Positions 1-10,240 of a stretch of 64,000 nt of DNA are shown one piece after another. Origin of the DNA: Sinonovacula constricta (lineage: Eukaryota; Mollusca; Bivalvia; Cardiida; Solecurtidae); NCBI GenBank assembly GCA_007844125.1, contig CM017563.1, forward strand, positions 30,598,828-30,662,827. The letters run 5' to 3'. Under the pieces are notes generated by a model. That model was not told where the DNA came from, made no database searches, and saw nothing but the letters and a program-made list of their open reading frames with translations. Position 1 is the stretch's first letter. Every line of letters starts with the position of its first letter. Made by a program: the position numbers and the translations under genes.

Positions 1-1138
1 TTCCCGCAAATGAGATTTTTCTTAGGTTGGGAAGGTTGAATAAATCGTTGTTTTCTATGCTGGAAATTCTGTTTTGAGAGAAATCTATCTCGATCAGATT
101 TCTCACGTCTGACATGGATCCTGGAATTCGAGTCAGATTACAATTTCTGAAGCTTAGAATAGACACGGGTGTGCTTTGGATGAAACTGATTGCATCTTCG
201 CCGATGAACTCCAGCGGGTTTCCTTCGAGACTTAGGTTTTTCAGATTAACTAAATGCTTGATAGCTTCTGGGAAAACAGTGATCTTATCGTATTTAAATG
301 ACAGTGTATGCAGAGTGTCGCTCAGATCATTAAGGACTGACTCAATGATCATGCTATTTCCATCGTCGGCATAATTATGGTCAATATGCAGTTCTTCTAA
401 ATGTGTCATGTCTTTAAGCGCCAGGGGCATTTGGACAAGTCTAGCTCGTTCTATGGTAAGTGTATGCAGGGTTTGCTCGAAACCATGGAAAAAGTCGGAT
501 GAGAAGACCTGTATTGCTGCCCCATCTACATGTAGTTTTTGTAGGCCTACTAAGCTCGATAATTCCCTGGGCCAGTGTTTCAATTCGACGGGTTCTCCGA
601 ATGCAAATGACGTCAATGTGTCGCCTATCGCATTCATGACGGAAAAGCTAAACCCGGAATTTACATGGTGAGAGTGCGGAGCCGATTCTGTGCCATCGAT
701 TGGATTCCATGAGACATCCAAATTGGTAATGACATTCAAATGTCTTATTGCATCAGGCAGAACACTAAGCGCGTTGTCTCTAAGGTTAAGAACTCTTAGT
801 GTGTTCTCGATGCCATTAAATGCACCAGGATCAATGTAATTGATAAAATTGCTTTGAAGAAGAAGGGCGGTGAAGTTTCCATTTGACAGGGCGGCGAAGG
901 CATTAGGTCCGATACGTCGTAGTTGGTTAACACTGAAGTCTAGTGTGTGAAAGCGTTCCGATGATGATGTAAACGAAATCAGGTCCGTTAGGTTTTTGTT
1001 CCGGCAATTGATCAGACCGTTGACGCATGCGCATGGCGCCCAGTGCCCCGGACATACTGCGATGCAGTTGCTGAGCCAGGACAGAAATAGCAAAACGTAA
1101 CAAAGTCCTCGAGAAGTTGGCCTATCCAACCGGCTCAT
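1..1138 (-). CDS. Secreted LRR protein, gene 1 (3' end outside window)
   Basis: An uninterrupted minus-strand frame runs from an ATG at 1138 to the window edge (379 complete codons, no stop), so the C-terminus is missing. I translated it fully. Residues 11-26 are a hydrophobic signal peptide. Cysteines at about 29, 36, 38 and 45 form an LRRNT cap. Tandem LRRs follow with the L..L.L..N.L pattern, including the FHGFE.TLHTLTI block also seen in genes 2-4. The exon begins just after a 3' splice site (pyrimidine-rich tract ending TTTCAG at 1145-1147), so a 5' exon lies at higher coordinates but was not found. By family, LRRs bind proteins or other ligands. Secretion is inferred from the signal peptide. 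Molluscan relatives are often labelled oplophorus-luciferin 2-monooxygenase non-catalytic subunit-like, a similarity name rather than a function. Plus-strand ORFs here are antisense shadows. Confidence 0.88.
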   Translation of the reverse strand, partial: MSRLDRPTSRGLCYVLLFLSWLSNCIAVCPGHWAPCACVNGLINCRNKNLTDLISFTSSSERFHTLDFSVNQLRRIGPNAFAALSNGNFTALLLQSNFINYIDPGAFNGIENTLRVLNLRDNALSVLPDAIRHLNVITNLDVSWNPIDGTESAPHSHHVNSGFSFSVMNAIGDTLTSFAFGEPVELKHWPRELSSLVGLQKLHVDGAAIQVFSSDFFHGFEQTLHTLTIERARLVQMPLALKDMTHLEELHIDHNYADDGNSMIIESVLNDLSDTLHTLSFKYDKITVFPEAIKHLVNLKNLSLEGNPLEFIGEDAISFIQSTPVSILSFRNCNLTRIPGSMSDVRNLIEIDFSQNRISSIENNDLFNLPNLRKISFAG

Positions 1139-1155
1139 TTTTTTCTGAAATACAG

Positions 1156-4100
1156 TAGTTTAGAATGTACTGAAACTAAAACATGGCTAATTATATGACT
1201 GATTTGTCGACGATCTTATTATTATTATTATCTTATTTGATTCTATTCGACCTAGAATTCCCCGCCTCGCCAAATTGACATGTAATCCGCCCCAGAAAAC
1301 TGTCAATTAAACTGTCAGTCGTCTTTACGAGTTCAAACTTGTCGCCACAAGGGGGTGAGTCAAGCCAGAATGCGTGGTTTGTTGACATGCGAAGTTTAAA
1401 ATAAAACTTTTTAGTAAAATAGATCGATCTATTTTGTTCATTGTAAAAAAGAAACGAGTTCTAATGAAATAAATCGCTGACGAATTTGAATTTTCATAGT
1501 TTCTGATTGGCTTTAAATGTAGGGGGACTTCTAAATCATTATTATAATTTCGGGCCAATCAGCGTACTCTATGTAACTGACGTATACGCATGACATACAT
1601 GTGTTTACACACGTATATACACAGTTTAAATGAAAGCTGTCTAAGTTACATGCGAACTTTAACTGGTAAAAAAATGTTGAAAACCATCGCGATGCTTATG
1701 ATTTTCCCTAACAGTCTAACAGTAAAACATGTTAATTGGACAACATGTTCACATCACAGAATATTCAGGTATAATAAACGAAACCATTGGCTGTTGGGGA
1801 TTAACAAAGCCTTGCCTTGAGAGAATAAAATGCAATGGTAACACGTCGGATAATTCCAATCGCAACTTCTCAGGTAACGCCTTCCTCTGGACAATGATTC
1901 GTATTAGAATCACGATCGTTTTGTTCGCCGGAAGAAGAATACGCCATAAAAAGTAATTCAAAAAGCAACAGGTGTAGTGTACAGGATTATTTCATCCTAT
2001 AGACTTTCATTTACCAATTTAACTCTTTATCTCGTTAGATATACAACTGTAACAGCATTTTCAGTAGAGATAACAAAACAATTATAGTTGTTGTTTGGAT
2101 GACGTCATATGCACACACATGTTTGTTTCGCAGCGTTTTGACGTCATACATCCGAGAGATGATTCTTGAATTATCCGAGGCGTTCCGATCGTGATTATTC
2201 AAGACTCCCGCTTTTTTAAGACTATCACTGCCATGAACACCCGGCATGATACCACACCCAGTCACCTTATCCTGATACCGGATCAACCAGTAGTGAAACT
2301 ACGCTCATATTTGCTTGAGCGTTAGCAAGGGAGTTATACCACTACCCTTTTTAACGACTTTGGTATGTCGAGGCACGGTTTCGAACCCGAGGCCTTCCAT
2401 GGAGCAGACGCTCTACTGATTGCGCTACCAGGTCTGGTAAAGGAAAATGGGTCTAGGTGTTAATCGACAATCTGTATATATCAATATAGACCTTTATTTA
2501 AGTTGATGTAACGATTTTAGAAACAATTGTTTTACGATATTTTGGAATTAATAATGTCATCTTAAGATAATTTTCGGTAGTGCAATTTTTAATGACGAAA
2601 TTTGCGACAGAACTTAACACTCTCAAATTAAAGGGCTTTTGAGAACGGCGACCCAATATTTATAACTGGTTCCGGAAATGTCTATGGTGTGAAGTCACAG
2701 TTTTTATGAGGCGATCGAGTTTTTAAACGGAAATTATTATGCTATTATAAATGTAAAAGAACACATAGTTACATTTATTCGTTGTGTGTCTTCTAAAGAA
2801 CTACTTCATGAAGAAAGATAAAGTAACAAGTCAATTTTTGCGCATATCGTTTTGTCAAATTCTTATTTTCAAATTGCGTCACTATACTAATTCGACTACA
2901 ATCTCTTTAGTGCCATATTCATGGTTAAGCATGCCTTCATATAAAAGATACTGTTTCCTTTTTTAATAATCAGTAATGACAGTGATTGGTCCTTTTTTAC
3001 AACCCAACAAAAAGCATATGGGGGCGAATCGCGCAGCTCGGTGAATATTACAACAATTAGTGATGTGTTTGGTCAGACTGCACTAATTATCCAACACTTT
3101 GATAGACATATGTCTAATATTTGCTATTTGCTTCGTTATTCAAGGTTTCTTCAGATTTAAACTTCATAGTTTTACTTTTGAATTTAATAATATTACTATT
3201 GGAGCAATATTGCGAAGAAATGAATCGGTCACATAAATTTAACGTTTATGTTGCGTGTTGTGAAGACTTCTCGCCCTTAGGCGGATGTTAGTGATTTCAA
3301 AGACGAACCACAATTATTTGTGTGGGAACTCCGTACGGCATATGTTGATTGGGTGTTGTTCACAGATGTTGTTGTGTTGTCCGAAGAATTAAAACTTGTT
3401 ATTTACACTTACACATTTACCCAGTTAACAACATAAGCTTTTTAAACATATTTATTCCACAACAGCAAATGAAGAGGTGTTATATTCGGACATGCTAAAT
3501 ATGGGTAACTTAACTTTCTGATATATTACTTCCGGCTCTGCATCAACTTTTTCTTGTAGCACTATTATAACATTTCCGCGCGTTTGTGATAAAGCATATC
3601 AAACTCCTGGCAGCTTGTTTTCTAAAAATAATTTATGCACGACGCAATTACGGAATGTCACTACCATTGTCGTTGAGTTTTAATTGTCCAAGACGTTACT
3701 TTTTATTTTTTTCACATTTATCTTGACCTTACCACTAATAGACACACATAAAAAAACAACAATAACAATTAAGGTGACAATGTGCTTACAATATATGGGT
3801 ATTTAAACAAAACAAAGCACCGTGCTAACATACCTCTAGAATCTGGAACCAAAAAGAGAACTTTCCTCGACAAGAAACTATCCTTCTTCTTATCTTTGCT
3901 CGACCTGGATTTAGTGCGGACAGTATCGCTGATGTCGCTGTCGCAATGTCAGACATGGGTTTCGAAGATGTTCTCTTGTCAATCCTTGTTCTGAGTATTT
4001 CTGGACATGAATTTTTAATTGATAAATAGTATGAAGCAATATATTAATACTAATAGACGTATTTTGTATAAAATAAATATTTACTTTATTCAATTAAACA

Positions 4101-4690
4101 AATGATGTTTTTCTTTTCTAAGTGAGACATGGTTGTTGTTTATTGTTGTTGTTGGCTATTTGAAAGAGTTGTTTAGAATCAATTCTGCCCTCAGTTTATA
4201 GGGGCAGGAGGTGGTCTTTATATATTGTCCGATCTTGCAATGAATAGTTTCGACTACAACAGTCCATTGAATTATGGTTGTTTATCTAAATAAATGTTTA
4301 ACTATATCCCCAATAACCATAACGTGAAGTGTTTTATGTGTTGTTCTTGTTGTTTTTACCTAATAAAAAATCATACTTGATACAAGCCATATTTTATTTG
4401 ATAATGCATTAGTCCATTTATACGTAATTTTGCATGATTATCCATATTTTGTCGTCGCCAGATCTGGGACATGCATTGGTAAAACATGTTTGCTTTATTT
4501 TTTCTGCATCAATGAGACATTATTGAATAGTCTCCCCTGAATAATCCCTAAACGGAAGTAGATTCTTACACTTTTTTACTCCGTTTTTATGCTTGTGCTT
4601 TGTGGAGTGTATGTTGACTTTTCTGCCTTTCTTGTGATACACAGGTTAACTATCATCAACAAACACTTCCATTTTCTTTTTTAAATAACA
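1156..4690. other. Intergenic or 5' intron of gene 1, no supported gene
   Basis: AT-rich sequence upstream of the gene 1 main exon. Apart from a SINE at 2217-2439 and a 20-bp perfect palindrome at 1411-1430, I see only short ORFs without domain, codon-bias or splice support. An upstream exon of gene 1 should lie somewhere between here and gene 2, but I could not fix it. Confidence 0.5.
2217..2439 (-). repeat. tRNA-derived SINE (family B), 3'-truncated
   Basis: Read on the minus strand from 2439, a tRNA-like head has an A box (TAGCGCAATCAGTAGAGCG) and a B box (GGTTCGAAAC). The family body follows (GGTAGTGGTATAACTCCCTTG, then GTGACTGGGTGTGGTATCAT). It matches copies at 9370, 14628, 19992 and 29640. 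This copy stops before the usual 3' tail. Confidence 0.8.
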
Positions 4691-6009
4691 TACGAGGGGC
4701 ATTTATAAAGTATTAATCAGTGTGGCGCTTTAGTCGTATACGTAATATTTCTGCAGAAATTTTTAGACCAACCCTTCGAAGTATTCCCCTTTGACTTGGA
4801 TGCACTTTTCCAAGCTATGAATCCAATCGGAAAATGCTTTTTGGTAGCTCTCTTTAGGTATAGTGTTTAGACACTGGAAAAGCGCGCTGCCGACGGCGTG
4901 CCGAGATTCAAAACGTCGACCTCTCATGTAGTTCTTGATATAAGGATTAAACCAAAAATCGCACGGAGCAAGATCAGGGCTATATGCAGGGTGTGGTAAA
5001 GTGTCAATGCTGTTGTCGCTTAGATTTTACCACCACTGACTTGTGGGCAGGTGCGTTATCATGAAGGAGCTTGCTTCCGCATACGCCGGTACGGGGACGG
5101 GCTGCAGTATAATGGCTTACAACAGCAGAAAGAACCGAATCTCGATAAAATATTCCAGTAACACTCCTGCCTTCTGGTATTGGAATTCGAGCCACCATTC
5201 CCTGGCAATCAAAAAATAATGCATACATAATGCGTTTTGAGGTTGCGAGCTCTACGGGCAACTTGGGGCCGTTCGTCATTTTCACCGACCCACACCTTAT
5301 TTTTTTCTTTACTGTCAGGCTCATAAAAATATACCCATGTTTCATCGCCAGTCACAATTTCATTCATGCAGTTTTGGTCAGCATTCTTGTATATATCGAG
5401 CAGCTGTGACGCAATTCGCACGCGCTCCCGTTTTTGGCCCTCAGTGAGAAGGTGGAGTATCCACCTGGCGCAAACTTTGCGTAGCTTTAACACGTGAGTC
5501 AATATTTGAAAAACCGATGACGAATTTATGCCACATAAATTACTTATCTCCTCCACTGTACAGTGGGCATCATCTTCCACAGCTTTTTTAACAGCGGCAA
5601 TATTTTCGTCAGTCATTGTTGTAACTGGACGGCCAGGACGGGCCTCATCTTTTATCGCCTCTCTACCGGAGGTAAATAGACGGACCCATCTTCTAACTGT
5701 GGCATACGATAGGGCACTGTCCCCATAAACCTTATCTAATATCAGGTGCAGCAACGCCAAGCAATGCGCGTATTTTACAATACGCTCTTTGCTAATCTTG
5801 AGAATTGTTCTCTTTATCTGCCAATTTTAACTGCAGTGTACCTGACCGTAGTCGATTCAAGTGAACATTGCGCTCACTGTGTAGGTTTCCTTGTGCACGT
5901 TACTGTAGAGGAGAGTCTAATCTTTCCATACATGTATAACATGTACCAATTACGCTCGGATTAACGTTAAAAAATCGCACTGATTAATACTTTATAAATG
6001 CCCCTCGTA
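4691..6009 (-). mobile_element. Mariner (Tc1/mariner, DD34D) element, defective
   Basis: Perfect 30-bp terminal inverted repeats (left 4693-4722, right 5978-6007, starting CGAGGGGCATTTATAAAG) sit inside TA dinucleotides at 4691-4692 and 6008-6009, the standard mariner target duplication. The ~1.32-kb length is typical of a full-size mariner. The interior encodes a broken transposase on the minus strand. Perfect TIRs with a broken ORF suggest a fairly recent insertion that could at most be moved in trans. Confidence 0.95.
4763..5813 (-). pseudogene. Mariner transposase, frameshifted
   Basis: Three overlapping minus-strand frames give pieces in the right order: a helix-turn-helix part (VRRWVRLFTSGREAI... 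then ARPGRPVT), the first catalytic Asp in GDETWVYFYEP, the second in LHDNAPAHK, and the third in YSPDLAPCDFW, then a C-terminus ending EYFEGLV and a stop near 4763. The gap between the second and third Asp is 34 residues if the frame is followed across the break, so DD34D. Frame changes occur between about 5209 and 5345 and near 5004, and the N-terminal part has lost a clean ATG. All catalytic residues survive, but the reading frame is broken, so it is non-functional as it stands. Confidence 0.9.
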
Positions 6010-6371
6010 TCTCTATAAGTATTTTAATAATTTTTAAGCTTATATTAATGCAAAAGTAAGAAAATAACTTACATTTGTAATTGCAATTTGTTATGAACAA
6101 AAGTCCAAGAATTCCAACTAAAAGGACCTGTCTAACGTTTGGAATACCTCGGATATAAACTAACAACCAGACAATTTCCATTTTTAAAATGTATCCTATT
6201 GTGGTTTTAATATTTTGTGAGAAATAAAGCTTGGGAAGAATTGTTTCTTGTCTTTTCAATTCTGCACAATTCCTTTAACCAAAAATGTGCATTTTTCTGG
6301 TGAAGGGGTGTACATGTACCCGAGCAGGTCCCATTCGGAAAAAAATATGCGACGTTATTTATATAATCGGT

Positions 6372-6437
6372 TTGGGGGTAGGTGGGTGGTTAGGGGGTGG
6401 GGGTGGGGGTGGGGGTGGGGGGTGGGGGTGGGGGGCT
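6372..6437 (+). repeat. G-rich (GGGGGT)n tract
   Basis: Runs of five or six G separated by single T occur at least six times in a row on the plus strand, an arrangement able to form G-quadruplexes. No gene starts next to it. Confidence 0.85.
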
Positions 6438-7015
6438 AAAACCAAGTGCAGAAATATTTCTTAGTTGAAGGATTTTACAGGGACATATTGTTACCCTATC
6501 CTTATTTTCGATATACCCATAAACATGTCTTTGTTATACTTTGGCTTAAGATTTTGGCGCATAGAACTACCCGATCCGCATTCAATATGGATATAAATGT
6601 TTGCGTCATAATCGAGCCAATTAGCGTATTGTTTGTGTATTGTTAGACATATACACATGACGTATATTGTCGCAATCGCAGTTCGGAGATGTACATTGTG
6701 TTGGAAATAAAATCTAACAATAGTTAAAAAACGTTCCGACCTTTTAGAGTCTCCTTAACTCAAGACAGCATTTATTTATATAGTTTAGTGAGGAAATGTT
6801 ATAAATTATTCAATTATTAACTGTGAAACAACACAGTTTTGCTTTTTACGAAAGATTGGCCATCGATGACCAAGCCACTTGAACCTTGCGATATAAGGAT
6901 GACGTCATATTATATTGCAATGTTAAGATATAGTATAAATGCGTGTATATTTAATGAATTGTCGAAAATTTTAACTTGATCAAAATCTCAAACGGAGACA
7001 GGATTATGCAAGTGG

Positions 7016-7120
7016 GCCGTGCCAGCCATCGTTGATTCATGTCTTCTAAGCTGAGTTTGCGCCAAGGTCAAATATACTTTATTCAGAACTCAGTCATAGA
7101 TACATGCTTGAATATGTAAC

Positions 7121-7153
<33 letters not shown>

Positions 7154-7183
7154 TGTAGCAACAGCAACAGCAACAACAACAAC

Positions 7184-7217
<34 letters not shown>

Positions 7218-7553
7218 TATTAACAATAATAAATAAAAAAACTAAAAAAGTGATAATAATAAAATAATAATAATAACAATAATAAATATATAATAATAAA
7301 AATGATTATAATAATAATAATAATCATTAAATATCCTCCTCCTCCTCCTACACCTCCTCTCTCCTCCCCCTCCTTATCCTCAATCCTCCTATAACCTTAA
7401 TCCTCTCCTCCTCCTCCTCCTATCCTCTCCTATCACTCTCCCCTCCTCCTCCTATCCTCTCCTCCTAATAATATCATTAATATCATAAAATCTTTTTTCC
7501 TGGCCGTGCCAGCCATTGGTGATTCATGTCTATCAGCTGAGTTTGCGCCAGGT
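7016..7553. repeat. Microsatellite block between two ~50-bp direct repeats
   Basis: A (CAA)n tract, then (AAT)n to about 7330, then TCC-rich repeats at 7336-7470. The block is framed by a near-identical 50-mer at 7016-7067 and 7503-7553 (GCCGTGCCAGCCAT... to GAGTTTGCGCCA). Confidence 0.8.
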
Positions 7554-8335
7554 AATACTTATAATAATAGTTATTAATATTATTATCTATATTTTATTTC
7601 TTTCTTTTTTGCAGAAGATTATACATGTGATACAAAATAACCTGGTGAACATAATACAAAACAAAGAACGGAATGATAAAGTTTTGGACATTTTGTTGAA
7701 TAATAAAAGTACTATGTTTATATTATAAGTACAAACAGCTAGTTAGACATACTAGGAGGGAATAGCATTCGCCTGAGTTAATACAAAACTGGCGTTAACC
7801 ATTAAAGTTAATGTGTGTTCGAATTTAATCTCATATGTATAAACACCCTTAAATGATATCTTGTCACCGCGAAACAAGAAAATAATGGATGACACATACA
7901 AAACAACAAAAATAACAAAAGGATCCAACATTAAACTATCTGAATCTTCTAGTACAGTTTTTTGTGTTCCATTAAACATTTGCACAGCTAATTTGTATTT
8001 AGAAGGGTAAATACAAATGTATTGACAGGACAAGTTTCAAATGTTTATTCGTAGAGTTAATTAATAGTTATTGTTTTAGCAATGGACGAATGCCTTGTAC
8101 CATAATAGCCGACACGTGGAATGTAGAAACCATGCAATGTCAGGTACATGTATGTGTACAGGCAAACAGTATATACTTGCTAGTTATATGAACATTTTAG
8201 GTTACTTGAATGGCACAATAACAATGCACATTATTATCTATCCCTGATACTGTCAAGGTGAAGATACCGAGCAAGACGTCCTAGATCGACAAAGTCATAA
8301 AATAATGTTAACATCATATGGACTTGTAAAGACAC

Positions 8336-8431
8336 TGACTCCCGTGACGTAGTGCTAGAGTCTCCGACTTGTAGCGCCACTTCTAGCTGGCTTACGGTTC
8401 GCCGGTGGTTCTACCCAAACAATTATCTTCA
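8336..8431 (+). repeat. SINE family A, short fragment
   Basis: Carries the diagnostic body of family A (AGCTGGCTTACGGTTCGCCG then GTGGTTCTACCC), also found in the other copies of this window. The tRNA-like head is mostly degraded and the 3' part is missing. Confidence 0.65.
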
Positions 8432-8924
8432 TAAAAAAGCTGAACGTCGCTTTACGGACATCACTTTAAGGCGCGAAGTCAAAATAAACATATTTGATAA
8501 ATGGTTCAAATTTCACAAACTCTACGTATCTTTATCAGTGACCTGAAGGAGGAAGTATAAAAAACGATTCTACTGGCTGGCAAATGGGCCAATCAAACTG
8601 CAGGAACCTCCAGAAGAATGAGATGAAGTGCATCGTAAGTGTGCTTTTAGAGATAACGGGGTTGTTTTCGCATGGGAGATGATCCTCTGTGACAGGCCCA
8701 GACAGAGTTATCAGCATCAGGGTCATAAGTGACGCACGATTTGGACACAGCAACGATAAAAAATTCCCTCCAATTTCCACGAAAGATCTAAAATGACAGC
8801 ACTTGATGCACCGAATAGGATGTTTGATAAAGCTCGTAGATAACAACAACAAAAAAAAACTCGTTCAAAGGTAAAAAAATGCACTAGTGTCTTTCATTTT
8901 AACATAGTTACATTTTGTTTTATA

Positions 8925-9205
8925 CTCGAACGAGGTGGGTGGGTGGGTGTGTGGGTGGGGTATTAACCAAGATCCATTCAATTTTAGCAGTAAATACTAA
9001 ATATATATATATATATAAACACAGTAAGGTACCCTAACTTCTACCTAAGCAGTCAACAGACAAATATACTTTCAAAGCTTAATATTTTAAGCTTACACGT
9101 ATGTGTTTGCACAATTCTACTCTTGTACCTGGTTGGTGGGGGATTCATCCCCTATCACCCCCCCTCACTGTCTGCCCTGACAGTGTCGGCTCCACGTCCT
9201 TGAGG
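8925..9205. mobile_element. Degraded hAT-like non-autonomous element, copy 1
   Basis: The internal sequence (AAGATCCATTCAATTTTAGC, a TA run, then CTACCTAAGCAGTCAACAGA and a GGTTGGTGGGGG...ATCCCC end) matches the element at 23675-24053 and the one at 24712-24987. TIRs are not preserved here, so the boundaries are approximate. Confidence 0.6.
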
Positions 9206-9369
9206 CCCGGGATCCAAGTAAAAACATTTAGTGAAAAACATTCCGTTCATCGCATCTTGCTTGTACCACAACGCTTGCTTATTGAAAATAATGAGTGCAA
9301 GCTAAACCGAATCCAGATATACCACTGCTGTTTACCCTTTAGTTATTAATTAGAGTGATTTTGATTCCA

Positions 9370-10240
9370 GACCGGACCTAGTAGCACAGCAGGGAGTGCG
9401 TAGGCTCTAGATACGGGAGGCCTCGGCTTCAAACCCAGGCCGTCAAAGGGTAAAGGGTAAGAAGTATGTTTCCCCTGTAAATGTAGTTTCATGAGAATAT
9501 CGCTGGGGTGGTATCATGCCAGGTTGTCCATCACTGGGGTTGTATCACGCAGGTTGTCCATCACTGGGGTGGTATCATGCCATGTTGTCCATCACTGGGT
9601 GGTATCATGCCAGGTTGTCCATCACTGGGGTTGTATCACGCAGGTTGGCCATCACTGGGATGGTATCATGCCAGGTTGTCCATCACTGGGTGGTATCATG
9701 CCAGGTTGTCCATCACTGGGGTGGTATCATGTCATGTTGTCCATCACTGGGTGGTATCCTGCCAGGTTGTCCATCACTGGGGTGGTATCATGCCATGTTG
9801 TCCATCACTAGGGTGGTATCATGCCAGGTTGTCTATCACTGGGGTGGTATCATGCCATGTTGTCCATCACTGGGGTGGTATCGTGTCATGTTGTCCATCA
9901 CTGGGTGGTATCATGCCAGGTTGTCTATCACTGGGGAGGTATCATGCCATGTTGTCCATTACTGGGTGGTATCATGCAAGGTTGTTCATCACGGGGGTGG
10001 AATCATGCCAGGTTGTTCATAACTGGGTGGTATCATGTCAGGTTGTTCATCAGTGAGTGGTATCATGCCAGGTTGTTGATCACTAGGGTGGTATCATGCT
10101 AGGTTGTTCATCAGTCGGGTGGTATCGTGCCAGGTTGTCCAGGACATGCTGCACACAGTGAAAGCGGCACTATATCTCCTCCAAGTGGACACCGTCTCCC
10201 TGGTAAAGGTGGCTGATGAAACGAAAAACCCAACAAACAT
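9370..10240 (+). repeat. SINE family B copy with internal minisatellite expansion
   Basis: The tRNA-like head (9370-9450, GACCGGACCTAGTAGCACAG and a B-box-like CTTCAAACCC) and the family-B 3' end (10140-10240, ACATGCTGCACACAGTG ... GACACCGTCTCCCTGG ... AACCCAACAAACATG) lie in the same order and strand as in the intact copy at 19992-20315. Between them, a segment present once in that copy is present about twenty times. Confidence 0.75.
9503..10135 (+). repeat. 30/31-bp minisatellite derived from SINE B
   Basis: About 20 units of 30-31 bp with core GGTATCATGCCAGGTTGTCC then ATCACTGGGGT. All three plus frames are largely open (up to 182 codons), but the units alternate between 30 and 31 bp and so change frame. 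I do not call it coding. The core matches the SINE-B segment around TGACTGGGTTTGGTATCATG. Confidence 0.9.

Larger units (their letters stand above)
6010..8335. other. Gene-free stretch with simple repeats
   Basis: No supported gene. Two features stand out: a G-rich tract at 6372-6437 and a microsatellite block framed by ~50-bp direct repeats (7016-7553). An ORF at 5984-6259 (minus) has a hydrophobic stretch and a GTAAGT after it, but it partly overlaps the mariner end and has no other support. Confidence 0.45.

Noticed and set aside
5984..6259. Small secreted or membrane protein next to the mariner
   Set aside because: There is a hydrophobic stretch before a GTAAGT, but the frame overlaps the transposon end and no partner exon or homologue is evident.
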